This document shows, in pieces, positions 38,594-47,967 of a stretch of 64,000 nt of DNA; positions within the stretch are counted from its first letter, which is position 1, and every line of letters starts with the position of its first letter. Below the pieces are notes generated by a model that worked only from the letters and a program-made list of their open reading frames with translations, did not search any database and had not been told where the DNA came from. Origin of the DNA: Deltaproteobacteria bacterium (GTDB lineage Bacteria; Myxococcota; Myxococcia; SLRQ01); assembly GCA_029210625.1 (NCBI GenBank), contig JARGFU010000019.1, positions 1-64,000 of the forward strand, given 5' to 3'. A program made the position numbers and the translations under genes.

Positions 38594-40756
38594 GTGGACG
38601 AAGAGAGAACCAAGGAGCTGTCGCACCTTCGCGCGGAGGTCGGACGGCTGGAGCGCGCGCTGGCCGCGGTCCAGAGCCGGCCCGACTCCCTCGCGCTCGC
38701 CCAGCAGCTCGACGCCCTGGTCCGCCTCAACACCGAGGCGCCCTACCGGGGCCCGAGCCTGGCCGAGGCGGCCCGGGCCACCCTCGAGCTGGCCGCCACG
38801 ACCCTGAGCGTCGACCGGGCGAGCTTCTGGCTCCTCGAGAACGGGCGCGATGTGCTCCGCTGCGTGGACCTCTTCGAGCAGGCCAGAGGCCTCCACTCCG
38901 CCGGCTCGGAGCTGCGGGCCCGGGACTTCCCCGCCTACTTCTCGGCGGTGCTCTCCGAGCGGGCGGTGGCCGCCCACGACGCCGAGACCGATCCTCGCAC
39001 CTCCGAGTTCACCGAGGGCTACCTCCGACCGCTCGGGATCCGGTCCATGCTGGACGCCGCGATCCGGCAGCAGGGGGAGACCCTGGGCGTGATCTGCCTG
39101 GAGCAGACCGGCACGGCCCGCACGTGGAACCTGGACGAGGTGAGCTTCGCCGGCCAGATCGCCGACCACCTCTCGCGGGTCGTGGTCGAAGCAGAGCGAC
39201 AGCGGGCGGTGGAGGAGCGGCTCGAGAGCGAGAAGAACTACCGCGAGATCTTCGACGCGACCAGCGACGCCCTCTTCCTCCACGACGACACGGGGCGCAT
39301 CGTCGACGTGAACGAGCGCGTGTGCGCGATGTTCGGCTGCGATCGCGAGACCGCGCTCTCCCTGGACATCGAGGGCCTGAGCGAGGGCAACCCGCCCTAC
39401 TCCGTGGCGGACGCGGTCGAGCGGGTGAAGGCGGCCCTGGTGGAGGGACCCCAGACCTTCGAGTGGCGGAGCCGGAGGGCTGACGGAACGCTCTTCTGGT
39501 CCGAGGTCTCCCTGAAGGCCAGCCTCATCGGCGGGGAGCGGCGGGTGATCGCCTCGGTGCGCGACATCAGCGCCCGCAAGGAGGCGCAGGCGGCCCGGCG
39601 CTCGCTCGAGGCCCAGCTGCAGCAGGCCACCAAGATGGAGGCGGTGGGCCGCCTCGCCGGCGGGATCGCCCACGACTTCAACAACCTCCTCACGGCCATC
39701 GGCTTCAGCATCGAGCTGGCCCGGATGGAGGCCGCCCGCGGCAACCCCATCGAACCACCCCTGGAGGAGGCGCTGAAGTCCACTCAGCGCGCGGCCGAGC
39801 TCACCCGGCAGCTCCTCGCCTTCTCCCGGCAGCAGGTCGTCGAACCCCGGGTGATCGAGCTGAACGCGCTGGTCCGTGACGTGGACAAGATGCTCGCCCG
39901 GTTGATCGGCGAGAACATCACCCTCTCCCTCACCCTGGCGGAGGGGGCCGGCAACGTGAAGGCCGATCCGGCCCAGCTCGAGCAGGTGCTGGTGAACCTC
40001 GCGGTGAACGCCCGGGACGCCATGCCCTCGGGCGGGAGGCTCGAGCTCCACACCGACCGGGTCACTCTCTCTCCCGCTCAGCGCGACCTCCACCCCGACC
40101 TGGCGCCCGGCCCCTTCCTGCGCCTGCGAGTGTCGGATACCGGCCACGGCATGAGCGAGGAGGTCCAGGCGCACATCTTCGAGCCCTTCTTCACCACCAA
40201 GCCCACCGGCGAGGGGACGGGCCTGGGCCTCTCGATGATCTTCGGCACGGTGCAGCAGGCCGGCGGCTTCATCGAGGTGAGCTCGGAGGTCGGCGTGGGG
40301 ACGACCTTCGCGCTCTACTTCCCTCGCCTGGAGACGGCCGCGGGGGCGACCCGCGCCGCCACGAAGACCGGCACGATGCCCGGCGGCGACGAGACCATCC
40401 TCCTGCTGGAGGACGAGGAGCGCCTCGGAAAGATGGCGTGCACCCTCCTCGAGCGTCTGGGGTACACGATCCTGCACGCCGAGACGGGGGCCGGCGCCCT
40501 CGCGCTCATGGATCAGCGCGGGTCGGGCGTCGACCTCCTGCTCACCGACGTGGTGCTGCCCGACACCAACGGTCGGCAGGTGGCCGAGACGCTGACGGCG
40601 AGAGATCCGGCGATGAAGGTGATCTTCGTCTCGGGCTACACCGAGGACGTCGTCCTGCGGCACGGGGTCAGCGAGGAGCGCTTCCGCTTCCTCGCCAAGC
40701 CCTACTCGATGCGCACCCTGGCGGCCAAGGTGCGCGAGGTCCTCGACGAGGACTGA
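38594..40756 (+). CDS. Cytosolic GAF-PAS hybrid histidine kinase with receiver
   Basis: A 720-residue kinase without membrane helices. Order: short coiled coil, GAF (about 55-205, with ASFWLLENG and ICLEQTG), PAS (about 215-335, FDATSDALFLHDDTGRIVDV), HisKA with His360 (VGRLAGGIAHDFNNL), HATPase with NLAVNARDAMP, DTGHGMS and GTGLGLSMIFG, and a receiver with Asp652 (LLLTDVVLPD). Input is probably a small cytosolic ligand or redox/light cofactor in GAF or PAS. The GTG at 38594 has only a distant AGAAGGGG ribosome site. No paired output gene is adjacent. Confidence 0.88.
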   Translation: MDEERTKELSHLRAEVGRLERALAAVQSRPDSLALAQQLDALVRLNTEAPYRGPSLAEAARATLELAATTLSVDRASFWLLENGRDVLRCVDLFEQARGLHSAGSELRARDFPAYFSAVLSERAVAAHDAETDPRTSEFTEGYLRPLGIRSMLDAAIRQQGETLGVICLEQTGTARTWNLDEVSFAGQIADHLSRVVVEAERQRAVEERLESEKNYREIFDATSDALFLHDDTGRIVDVNERVCAMFGCDRETALSLDIEGLSEGNPPYSVADAVERVKAALVEGPQTFEWRSRRADGTLFWSEVSLKASLIGGERRVIASVRDISARKEAQAARRSLEAQLQQATKMEAVGRLAGGIAHDFNNLLTAIGFSIELARMEAARGNPIEPPLEEALKSTQRAAELTRQLLAFSRQQVVEPRVIELNALVRDVDKMLARLIGENITLSLTLAEGAGNVKADPAQLEQVLVNLAVNARDAMPSGGRLELHTDRVTLSPAQRDLHPDLAPGPFLRLRVSDTGHGMSEEVQAHIFEPFFTTKPTGEGTGLGLSMIFGTVQQAGGFIEVSSEVGVGTTFALYFPRLETAAGATRAATKTGTMPGGDETILLLEDEERLGKMACTLLERLGYTILHAETGAGALALMDQRGSGVDLLLTDVVLPDTNGRQVAETLTARDPAMKVIFVSGYTEDVVLRHGVSEERFRFLAKPYSMRTLAAKVREVLDED

Positions 40757-40760
40757 TCCC

Positions 40761-41237
40761 CTAGCGGATCTGGAAGAGCTCGACGTCGAAGACGAGCATC
40801 CCGCCCGGCCGGCCGCCGCCCGGGTTCTCACCGTAGGCGAGGCCGGCGGGGATCCAGAAGCGGAACTTGTCGCCGACCTTCATCAGCTGCACGCCCTCGG
40901 TCCAGCCGGCGATCACGCCGTTGAGGGGGAAGCTGATGGTCTGGCCGCGGGCGACGGAGCTGTCGAACATCTGACCGTCGGTGGTCCAGCCGGTGTAGTG
41001 CACCTCGACGTTGCTGGTCGCGGTGGGGTGCCGGTCGCCGCTGCCCTGCTGGAGGACCTTGTAGGCGAGCCCGCTGGCGGTGGTGGTGGCGTCGGCCGGC
41101 GGGGCGGCGACGTCGGCGGGGGCCGGGATGGCGCTGGACATGGTGGTGCTTCCTTTCTCGGGAGCCTGGTTGGGGGTGGCGCACGAGGCAAAGAGGACGG
41201 CCCCGAGCAGGAGGACGAAGTGCTGCACGTGTCGCAT
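40761..41237 (-). CDS. FKBP-type peptidyl-prolyl isomerase lipoprotein
   Basis: A 158-residue lipoprotein (VLFASC, Cys19). The FKBP domain has VEVHYTGWTTDGQMFDSS, GVIAGWTEGVQLMKVGDK, IPAGLAYG and ends LVFDVELFQIR, so the proline-isomerase pocket (Tyr, Phe-Asp, Val-Ile, Trp, Tyr, Phe) is largely intact. Expected to fold exported proteins in the periplasm or at the outer membrane. Its 3' end lies 4 bases from the hybrid kinase stop, convergent. The broken TonB receptor lies just upstream on the same strand. Confidence 0.88.
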   Translation of the reverse strand: MRHVQHFVLLLGAVLFASCATPNQAPEKGSTTMSSAIPAPADVAAPPADATTTASGLAYKVLQQGSGDRHPTATSNVEVHYTGWTTDGQMFDSSVARGQTISFPLNGVIAGWTEGVQLMKVGDKFRFWIPAGLAYGENPGGGRPGGMLVFDVELFQIR

Positions 41238-41253
41238 GCCCTGGGTGTCTAGA

Positions 41254-41981
41254 TCAGAAACTGCCGCGCAGGTAGCCCTTCAACCGCGGGCCGAAGGGGT
41301 GGCCCCCGAAGTTGGCGCCATCGGCGAGGTACTCGCCGGAGGTCTCCCGCATCTCGAGGCCCAGCACCGGGGTCAGCCCCACGAGGCCGGCCTCCCACTC
41401 GGTGCCGCCCAGCGGGAAGGCCCAGCCGGCCCGCCCGGAGAGCAGGGTGTTGGCCCCCAGCTCAGGGTGTAGGCCGGGCCCCGGATGACCTCGATCCGCT
41501 CGATGGTGTCGACGTCGAGGGGCAGGCCGAGCAGGAGCGGCAGCTGGAAGAGGGGATCGAGGACGTCCCGCCCGTCGACGAGCACCAGCACGTTCGAGCC
41601 GGCGATGTTCGAGCCGGAGCGGGTGCCGGTCGCCGCGATGGCGATGGTGTTGAGGAGCACGTCCATCCCCGGCACGACCCGCAGGACGTCGGCGATGTTG
41701 TCGAAGGGCGAGGCGAGGAGATCCTCTCGCGTCAGGACCGTGATCGCCGAGGGCGAGTCGTCGATCCGCTGGGCGCGGCGGGAGGCCGTGACGACCACGT
41801 CCTCCTGCACCAGCAGGGCGAACTCGTCGGCGATGTCGATGTCGTCGAAGTCGAACTCGGCCTCCAGCGCCGCCTCGTCGAGCCCGGGGAGCTCGGCCTC
41901 CTGGGCGCGCGCCGGCGCCGTCAGGCAGACCAGCGCCGCCAGCAGCACACCCCCCCTTCGAGTGTCCACGCTCACCTTCAT
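41254..41981 (-). pseudogene. TonB-dependent receptor remnant (plug domain joined to last barrel strands, frameshifted)
   Basis: Signal peptide (ALVCLTAPARAQ), then a good plug domain: VVVTASRRAQRIDDSPSAIT, NIADVLRVVPGMDV, NVLVLVDGRDV and IERIEVIRGPAYTL. Right after this the frame runs into nonsense. The downstream minus-strand reading in another frame, ending in a TGA at 41254-41256, gives the last strands of a barrel (GRAGWAFPLGGTEWEAG, HPFGPRLKGYLRGSF with terminal Phe). Almost the whole barrel (typically 400-600 residues) is missing and the remaining parts are out of frame. An internal deletion with frameshift is the simplest reading; an assembly error is the alternative. It cannot be a working receptor. 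Confidence 0.75.
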
Positions 41982-42091
41982 CCTCCGACCCGGGCGCATC
42001 CTAGACCAGAGATCATGATTCCCGAACAGCCCCGGCGATGAAGAAGGCGCACGCCTTATCTCGGGGGGGGACCCGGGTGTAGAGTGCCCCC

Positions 42092-44374
42092 ATGCGAAAC
42101 CAGACGTGGTTGGGGACGGGCGCGCTTCTCGGCTTCCTCTCGCTCCTGCTGGCTCCGACGCTGGCCTCGGCCCAGGCCGCCGATCCGGCGGCGCCGGTCG
42201 AGGCCACGGCGCCCACGCCGCCTCCGCCCCCGCCTCCCGTCGAGGCGGCCGCGGCCGACGAGGAGGAGAAGGAGTCCGAGGCGAGCGAGGCGGATCCCAC
42301 CGCGCCGGTCACCGCCGAGCCCGCGCCGCTGGCGGCGGAGACCCTGGAGGCGGCGGCGCCCGTCGCGCAGCCCGAGCTGCTCGCGCCGCCGGTGCAGCTC
42401 CCCCCCGCGGACGCCCAGCCCCTGGCCCCCGAGGCCCGCCGCTACCTGGACGAGATCCGCCCCTTCTTCGACGGCGCCAGCCTGGCGCAGAAGCAGGAGG
42501 TCCTCGAGCGCTTCGCCGGCGCCACCGATCCCGCCGTGGCCTCGGCCCTCGGCTATATCGCCGAGAACGACAACACCGCCTCGATCTCGGCGACCGCCAC
42601 CCGCCTGCTGGGCACCCTCGATCACCCCGAGGCCTTCACCACCCTGGGGCGCCTGGCGCGGCTCTCGGAGCGGCACGAGGTCTGGCGGGCGGCCGTCGAC
42701 GCGCTCGGAGAGCGGGGCAACCAGTCCGCCGGTGAGATCCTCTTCGAGCTGGCCGCCGACGAGGACCTGAAGCGCGCGAAGCGCCGGATGGCGATCGCGG
42801 TCCTGGAGGAGCACTACCCCGAGCTCGCCGCCCAGCGGGGCACCCCGCGGGTCGCCGGCTCGCGGCTGGTGCCCGCCCTCGGCGGCGCCTTCTTCGGCGG
42901 CTACACCCTCTACACGGTCGGGCAGTTCGCCCTCTCCGACGCCGGCCCGGTCATCGGCGCCCTCGGCGGCGGCGCCATCGGCCTGACCACCGGCTTCCTC
43001 CTGGGCGGCGCCCTCACCACCGACCGCTCCCTCCTCTACTCCTCGACCATGGGCTGGGGCGTGGGGCTGGGGCAGGTCTTCGTCGCCGCCTCCTCGCGCT
43101 TCCCGGACAAGCGCTACCAGCTCGCCATGGGGGTGGTCGGCGAGCTCATCGGCGGCGGCGCCGCCTACCTGATGGGAGACGCCCTCGACTACTCGGCGGG
43201 CCAGCTGATCTTCATCAACGTCAACGGCCTGGCGGGCGCCATGCTCGGGACGGGCCTCGGCTGGATCAACGACAGCCGCGAGTGGCGGGTGACGCCGGCC
43301 CTGACCCTCCTGGGCTCCCTGGCGGGGCTGGGGATCTCGGGCTTCGCCGCCAAGCACACCTCCCTGGACGCGGCGGACATCATGCTCTCGAGCTGGGCCG
43401 CCGCCGAGGGCGGCTGGGTCGGCGCCTGGATCCCCGAGTTCGCCCCCGACGCCGATCGCTGGGGCACCTTCTGGGTCGGCTCGACCCTCGGCCTCTTCGC
43501 CGGCGAGGCGATCGCCCACTTCGTCACCCTCGAGCCCAGCGACGTGGGCCAGATGGCCATGCTCTCGGTCTACGGCAAGAGCCTGGGCGCCGGCCTCGCC
43601 CTGATGGGCCAGGGCAGCGTCGAGGCCGTCACCGCCACCCAGCTGGCCGTGGGCGCCCTGGGCCTGGGCGCCGGCGCGCTGCTCAAGGGGCAGCTGCACT
43701 ACACGGCCGGTGACGCCACCGCCATCCCGGTGGCCACGGGCCTGGGCCTCTGGCACGGCCTGGCCCTCGGCGGCTACCTCTTCGACCGGGACACCATCGA
43801 GGGCGATCAGTTCGCCGGCCTCGCCCTCACCGTGCCCTCGCTCTTCGGCCTCGGCGCGGTGGCCGCCACCCAGTACTCGGACCCCACCCCCTGGGAGGTG
43901 GCGATGGGCAGCATGGGCGCGGTCTGGGGCGCCTGGTTCGTCGCCTGGACCGCGGCCCTGGGCTCCTGGGACTTCGACGCCGCCCTCCTGGGCACCCTCG
44001 CCGGCTCCGATGTGGGCCTGCTGGTGACCGCCCTGCTGGTCTCGCCCCTGGTGGGCCTCGACCCGATGATCCTCGCCGGCAGCAGCGTCGGCGGAGTCGT
44101 GCTCACGGGCCTGGTCACCCTGGTGGCGGCGATGCTCACCGAGGATCCCAACGCCCTCATCGCCACCAACCTCGTGGCCAGCGGCGTCGGCCTGCTGGGC
44201 GGCGCGGTGATCACCTGGACCCTCGTCGACGGCGGCAAGGGCGGCGGCGACGGCGTGAGCGTGGCCTCGACCAAGGGCCAGGGCCTCGAGCTGCCGGCCT
44301 TCGTCCTCTCCTTCCAGCCGGCGATCAACAGCCGGGGCGAGGTGGACGGCGCCATGGTGGCGGTCACCTTCTGA
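42092..44374 (+). CDS. Exported protein with HEAT-like region and large Gly/Ala-rich membrane part
   Basis: A 760-residue protein. Signal peptide (FLSLLLAPTLASAQA), a Pro/Glu low-complexity linker to about residue 110, then HEAT-like helical pairs (about 115-245: PAVASALGYIAENDN, HPEAFTTLGRLARL). From about residue 250 on, many hydrophobic segments rich in Gly and Ala (VPALGGAFFGGYTLYTVG, AIGLTTGFLLGGAL) suggest a polytopic or barrel-like membrane part; it ends MVAVTF with terminal Phe, which favours the outer membrane. Not assignable to a named family. It follows the divergent TonB remnant. Confidence 0.65.
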   Translation: MRNQTWLGTGALLGFLSLLLAPTLASAQAADPAAPVEATAPTPPPPPPPVEAAAADEEEKESEASEADPTAPVTAEPAPLAAETLEAAAPVAQPELLAPPVQLPPADAQPLAPEARRYLDEIRPFFDGASLAQKQEVLERFAGATDPAVASALGYIAENDNTASISATATRLLGTLDHPEAFTTLGRLARLSERHEVWRAAVDALGERGNQSAGEILFELAADEDLKRAKRRMAIAVLEEHYPELAAQRGTPRVAGSRLVPALGGAFFGGYTLYTVGQFALSDAGPVIGALGGGAIGLTTGFLLGGALTTDRSLLYSSTMGWGVGLGQVFVAASSRFPDKRYQLAMGVVGELIGGGAAYLMGDALDYSAGQLIFINVNGLAGAMLGTGLGWINDSREWRVTPALTLLGSLAGLGISGFAAKHTSLDAADIMLSSWAAAEGGWVGAWIPEFAPDADRWGTFWVGSTLGLFAGEAIAHFVTLEPSDVGQMAMLSVYGKSLGAGLALMGQGSVEAVTATQLAVGALGLGAGALLKGQLHYTAGDATAIPVATGLGLWHGLALGGYLFDRDTIEGDQFAGLALTVPSLFGLGAVAATQYSDPTPWEVAMGSMGAVWGAWFVAWTAALGSWDFDAALLGTLAGSDVGLLVTALLVSPLVGLDPMILAGSSVGGVVLTGLVTLVAAMLTEDPNALIATNLVASGVGLLGGAVITWTLVDGGKGGGDGVSVASTKGQGLELPAFVLSFQPAINSRGEVDGAMVAVTF

Positions 44375-44495
44375 TCGCGTAGCCCGCGACGCAGCCCCCC
44401 TGACAGCGCTGCCCCGATCGAGGGGCGGCACCCCGAGGATCGGCCCACAGGAGCCGGTTCTCGACCTGGCCCGCGCCTTGCTCCATGCTCGGAGC

Positions 44496-45374
44496 ATGAA
44501 GCGCCTCACCCTCCCCGCGGCCCTCGCCCTCCCCCTCCTCGCCCTCTCCCTGGCCTGCGGGATGGCCCCCGGCATCGACGATCCCGACGGCGGCGGCGGC
44601 AGCGACGGGGGCTCGAGCGGCGGGAACCCCGCCCCGCAGGCGCTGATCGCCGAGGCCCGGGCCACCGCCGACGCCGCGATGGAGGGCGCCGAGGCCGCCC
44701 GCACGGTGCTCGAGGTGCTCGGCCTCCTGCCGGTCTACGAGTGCGGCGAGCCCCGCCAGACCTTCGTCGGCCGCGTCGCCCCCGAGTTCGACGCCGAGGT
44801 CGCCTGCGCCACCGTGAGCCACGGCCCGGTGAGCGCCGACGCCGACGAGATCGTCATCGACTTCGGCACCGGCTGCACGCTGGAGGGGCACGAGCTCGCC
44901 GGGACGCTGGTCTTCACCTACAGCGGCGGTGAGAGCCGCATGGACCTCGCCCTCGACGTCTCGACCCTCACGGTGGACGGCGTGGGCCTCTCGGCCACGG
45001 GGGGCTACGGCACCTGCAGCGACGAGACCCGCTACTGGGCCCAGGTCAGCGGCCCGGTGCCCGGCCAGAGCGGCCGCAGCTTCACCCTCGACGCCACCGT
45101 CGCCTCCCGCAGCGGTCCGCCGGTCATCGGAGGCACCACCCTCCTCATCGACGGCACCGGCACCCTCGAGGGACCCGCGGGCACCGACAGCCTCACCGCC
45201 ACCACCCTCGAGTACGAGCTGGGCGATCGCTTCCCCAAGTCGGGGACCCTCCTCGTGCAGACCGCCACCGGGCACACGGTGCGGGTCACCTTCACCCCGC
45301 TGCTCTGGAGCATCGGCGAGGCCGAGATCGTCATCGACGACCACGACCCCGTGACCATCCCGGTGCCGCGCTGA
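44496..45374 (+). CDS. Lipoprotein of unknown function
   Basis: A 292-residue lipoprotein (LALSLAC, Cys21) with an Asp/Gly/Ser linker, an Ala-rich helix (about 55-85), then a beta-rich region with a Cys pair. Two Cys in the second half may form disulfides. No recognised domain. The ATG at 44496 follows GGAG. It converges directly with the next minus-strand lipoprotein (45375); their stops abut. Confidence 0.65.
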   Translation: MKRLTLPAALALPLLALSLACGMAPGIDDPDGGGGSDGGSSGGNPAPQALIAEARATADAAMEGAEAARTVLEVLGLLPVYECGEPRQTFVGRVAPEFDAEVACATVSHGPVSADADEIVIDFGTGCTLEGHELAGTLVFTYSGGESRMDLALDVSTLTVDGVGLSATGGYGTCSDETRYWAQVSGPVPGQSGRSFTLDATVASRSGPPVIGGTTLLIDGTGTLEGPAGTDSLTATTLEYELGDRFPKSGTLLVQTATGHTVRVTFTPLLWSIGEAEIVIDDHDPVTIPVPR

Positions 45375-45905
45375 TCAGTAGGCGCGGATGGGGATGTCGG
45401 TGAGGTTCAGCCCGAAGGTGTAGCAGCCGTTGGTGTCGCAGCACTCTCCGTCGCCGTCGGCGCGCACCAGGTAGTCGCCCGGGGTGAAGACGTGGATCGG
45501 GTAGTCTCCGGTCGATGTGTCGCCGTCACCGAAGTCCCAGGTGACGCCCCAGTAGTTGCAGCCGTTGGCGGTGTAGGCCTGCTGCAGCTCGGTGGAGTCG
45601 AAGTATACGCTCAGAGGTGCCGCCCCGCAGCCCGGCGTCGCGTAGGCGGTCGAGGGCCAGTCGGCGCAGGGGCCGGTCACGCCTCCGTCGTCGATGCCAC
45701 CTCCGTCGCTCCCCCCACCGTCGAGGCCGCCGCCGTCCTCGCCGCCGGCGTCGCTGCCGCCCCCGTCGAAGCCCCCGGCGTCCCAGCCGGCGTCCCGGAT
45801 CGTGCCGCCGTCCCCGCCGGAGCCGTCGTCGTCCTCCACCGGCCAGCAGGCTCCGGCGAGGGTGGTGAAGAGGACGAGGGCGAGGAGGGAGAGGAGGCGG
45901 CGCAT
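45375..45905 (-). CDS. Lipoprotein with Asp/Gly-rich stalk and PKD-like domain
   Basis: A 176-residue lipoprotein (TLAGAC, Cys20; Trp at +2). Residues 24-77 are a flexible stalk of Gly, Asp and Ser (GGGSDAGGEDGGG and similar). Then a PKD-like beta domain: GVTWDFGDGDTSTGDYPIHV matches the WDFGDG signature of PKD folds. Cys residues around it probably form disulfides. A surface-exposed binding or spacer protein is likely. It is 26 bases upstream of rsmE's stop on the same strand, but sits outside the biotin operon. Confidence 0.75.
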   Translation of the reverse strand: MRRLLSLLALVLFTTLAGACWPVEDDDGSGGDGGTIRDAGWDAGGFDGGGSDAGGEDGGGLDGGGSDGGGIDDGGVTGPCADWPSTAYATPGCGAAPLSVYFDSTELQQAYTANGCNYWGVTWDFGDGDTSTGDYPIHVFTPGDYLVRADGDGECCDTNGCYTFGLNLTDIPIRAY

Positions 45906-45931
45906 GGTCCGCCCAGGATAGCAGATGCGGA

Positions 45932-46699
45932 TCAGCGCCCCAGCTCGCCCTGCTCGAAGCGCAGGGCCGCGAGCACCGCGAGGCCCGCGGTCTCGGCCCG
46001 GAGGATCCGGCCGCCGAGGCTCACCGCCTCGAAGCCGGCCTCCTGCGCCGCCTCGACCTCGGCGGCCGTGAGGCCCCCCTCGGGGCCGACGAGCAGGGCG
46101 TGCCCGGGCGCGCCTCCGGCGGCGCGCACCGCCTCCCGCAGGCCCCGGCCCTCCTCCTCCTCCCAGGCGACCAGGCGCTGCAGATCCGCGGCGGGCGGCA
46201 GGGCGGCGAGCGCCTCGCGCAGGGAAGAGGGCGGGCGCAGCTCGGGGAGGTCCGCCCGGCCGCACTGCCGGCAGGCCTCCTCGGCGATCTTCCGCCAGCG
46301 CTCCAGCCGCTTCTCGGCCTTCTTCGGATCGAGCTGGACCACGCAGCGCTCGGTGCTCACCGGCCAGAGCGCGCTCAGGCCCAGCTCACAGGCCTTCTGG
46401 ATCAGCCAGTCCATCTTCTCGCCCTTGAGCACCGGCTGGAGCAGGAGGAAGGGCGGCGGCAGGGGCAGGCCCGCGCGGCGCTCGCCGGGCTGGAGGTAGA
46501 CCCGCTTTCCCTCCACCGCCACGAGGGCTGCCTCGCGGACGAAGCCGAGCCCGTCGAAGATCTCCACGGTGTCCCCCACCCCGAGGCGCAGCACGCGCAC
46601 CAGGTAGCTCGCGGCCTCGGGCGGGAGCTCCAGGCGCTCGCCCTCCCCCGCGCTCTCGAGGAGGCCGGGGTCCAGGTGGAGGCGGTGGTGCTGGCTCAA
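45932..46699 (-). CDS. rsmE: 16S rRNA (uracil1498-N3)-methyltransferase
   Basis: A 255-residue SPOUT methyltransferase. The C-terminal knot is clear: HALLVGPEGGLTAAEVEAA and VSLGGRILRAETAGLAVLAAL, plus the RsmE middle block EKMDWLIQKACELG and ERCVVQLDPKKAEKRLERW. An N-terminal PUA-like domain starts HHRLHLDPG. It uses a TTG start at 46699 that overlaps the bioA stop (TTGA), so it is translationally coupled as the last gene of the bioF operon. Methylates U1498 of 16S rRNA; length is normal. Confidence 0.9.
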   Translation of the reverse strand: MSQHHRLHLDPGLLESAGEGERLELPPEAASYLVRVLRLGVGDTVEIFDGLGFVREAALVAVEGKRVYLQPGERRAGLPLPPPFLLLQPVLKGEKMDWLIQKACELGLSALWPVSTERCVVQLDPKKAEKRLERWRKIAEEACRQCGRADLPELRPPSSLREALAALPPAADLQRLVAWEEEEGRGLREAVRAAGGAPGHALLVGPEGGLTAAEVEAAQEAGFEAVSLGGRILRAETAGLAVLAALRFEQGELGR

Positions 46700-47967
46700 G
46701 CGGGGACCTCCTCGAGGGCCCACGCCGTCACGTCCAGGAGCTGCTCGAGCTCCTCCCCGGAGATCGCCAGGGGCGGCATGAGGACGACCACGTCCCCGAG
46801 GGGCCGCACGATCACGCCGCGCTCGCGCATCTTCGCGCAGACCCGCACGCCCCGCCGGCGCAGGGGGTCGCTGCTCTCGAGCTCGATGCCCACCATGAAG
46901 CCCCGCTGCCGCACCTCGACCACGTCGGCGCGCGCGGCGAGGGCCTCGAGGCGCCGGGAGAGCTGCGCGATCTTCGGCTGCAGGCGCTCGAGGGTCCGCT
47001 CCTCCTCGAAGAGGCGCAGGCTGGCGATCGCCGCGGCGCAGGCCAGCGGGTTCCCGGTGTAGGTGTGGCCGTGGAAGAAGGTCCTCGCCTCCTCGGGCGC
47101 GCCGAGGAAGGCGTCGTGGATCGCCTCCGTGAAGAGGGTCGCGGCCAGGGGCAGGGTCCCGCCGGTGATGCCCTTGGCCAGGCAGAGCACGTCGGGGCGC
47201 ACCCCCTCCTGCTCGCAGGCGAAGAGGGTGCCGGTGCGGCCGAAGCCGGTGGCCACCTCGTCGAGGACCAGCAGCACGTCGTGGGCATCGCAGAGCTCGC
47301 GCACCCGGCGAAGGAAGCCCGGGGGCTGCAAGATCATCCCGGCCGCCCCCTGCACCAGCGGCTCCATGACGAAGGCGGCCAGCTCGCCGCCGTGAGCCTC
47401 GAAGAAGGCGTCGAGGGCGCCGAGGTCCTGGGGATCGACCTTGAGCGACTCGAAGAGCAGCGCCCGGTAGGTGGCGTGGAAGAGGTCCATGCCGCCCAGG
47501 GAGACCGAGCCGATGGTGTCGCCGTGGTACGCGCCGGCCAGGGTGCCGAAGCGCGAGCGCTCCGGGGCGCCCCGCTGGCGCTGGTACTGGTAGGCCACCT
47601 TCAGGGCGACCTCGACGGCGGTGGAGCCGCTGTCGCTGTAGAAGACCCGCGTCAGCCCCTCGGGGGCCACCGCGATGAGCCTCGCGGCCAGCTCGATGGA
47701 GGGCACGCTGGCCAGGCCGAGGAGGGTCGTGTGGGCGACCCGCTCGAGCTGCTCCCGGATGGCCTCGTCGATGGCCGCCTTGCGGTGGCCGTGGACGTTC
47801 ACCCAGAGGCTGCTCACGCCGTCGAGGTAGCGGCGGCCCTCGGTGTCGACGAGGTAGCTCCCCTCCGCCCGCTCGATGATCAGGGGCTCGCTGGCCATCC
47901 ACTCCGCCATGGGAGTGAAGGGGTGCCAGACGTGCTTGCGGTCGAGGTCGGCGAGGCGCTGGCTCAT
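46696..47967 (-). CDS. bioA: Adenosylmethionine-8-amino-7-oxononanoate aminotransferase
   Basis: A 423-residue PLP enzyme that makes 7,8-diaminononanoate for biotin, normally using SAM as amino donor. Key parts: WHPFTPM, GVSSLWVNVHGH, YSDSGSTAVEVALK, AYHGDTIGSVSLGG, LDEVATGFGRTG and Lys265 in LCLAKGITGG (Schiff-base lysine). The full fold-type I sequence is present. Start overlaps the stop of the upstream lipoprotein gene (ATGA), stop overlaps rsmE (TTGA). bioB, bioC and bioD are not in the window, so the pathway continues elsewhere. Confidence 0.94.
   Translation of the reverse strand: MSQRLADLDRKHVWHPFTPMAEWMASEPLIIERAEGSYLVDTEGRRYLDGVSSLWVNVHGHRKAAIDEAIREQLERVAHTTLLGLASVPSIELAARLIAVAPEGLTRVFYSDSGSTAVEVALKVAYQYQRQRGAPERSRFGTLAGAYHGDTIGSVSLGGMDLFHATYRALLFESLKVDPQDLGALDAFFEAHGGELAAFVMEPLVQGAAGMILQPPGFLRRVRELCDAHDVLLVLDEVATGFGRTGTLFACEQEGVRPDVLCLAKGITGGTLPLAATLFTEAIHDAFLGAPEEARTFFHGHTYTGNPLACAAAIASLRLFEEERTLERLQPKIAQLSRRLEALAARADVVEVRQRGFMVGIELESSDPLRRRGVRVCAKMRERGVIVRPLGDVVVLMPPLAISGEELEQLLDVTAWALEEVPA

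Noticed and set aside
41373-41999. Intact 208-residue TonB-type protein
   Set aside because: The open frame after the plug is nonsense. The real barrel end is in another frame and stops at 41254, so a broken gene is the better reading.
44411-44426. GCCCC/GGGGC hairpin as a terminator after the 42092-44374 gene
   Set aside because: It has no U-tract, and such short GC stems are expected by chance at this base composition.
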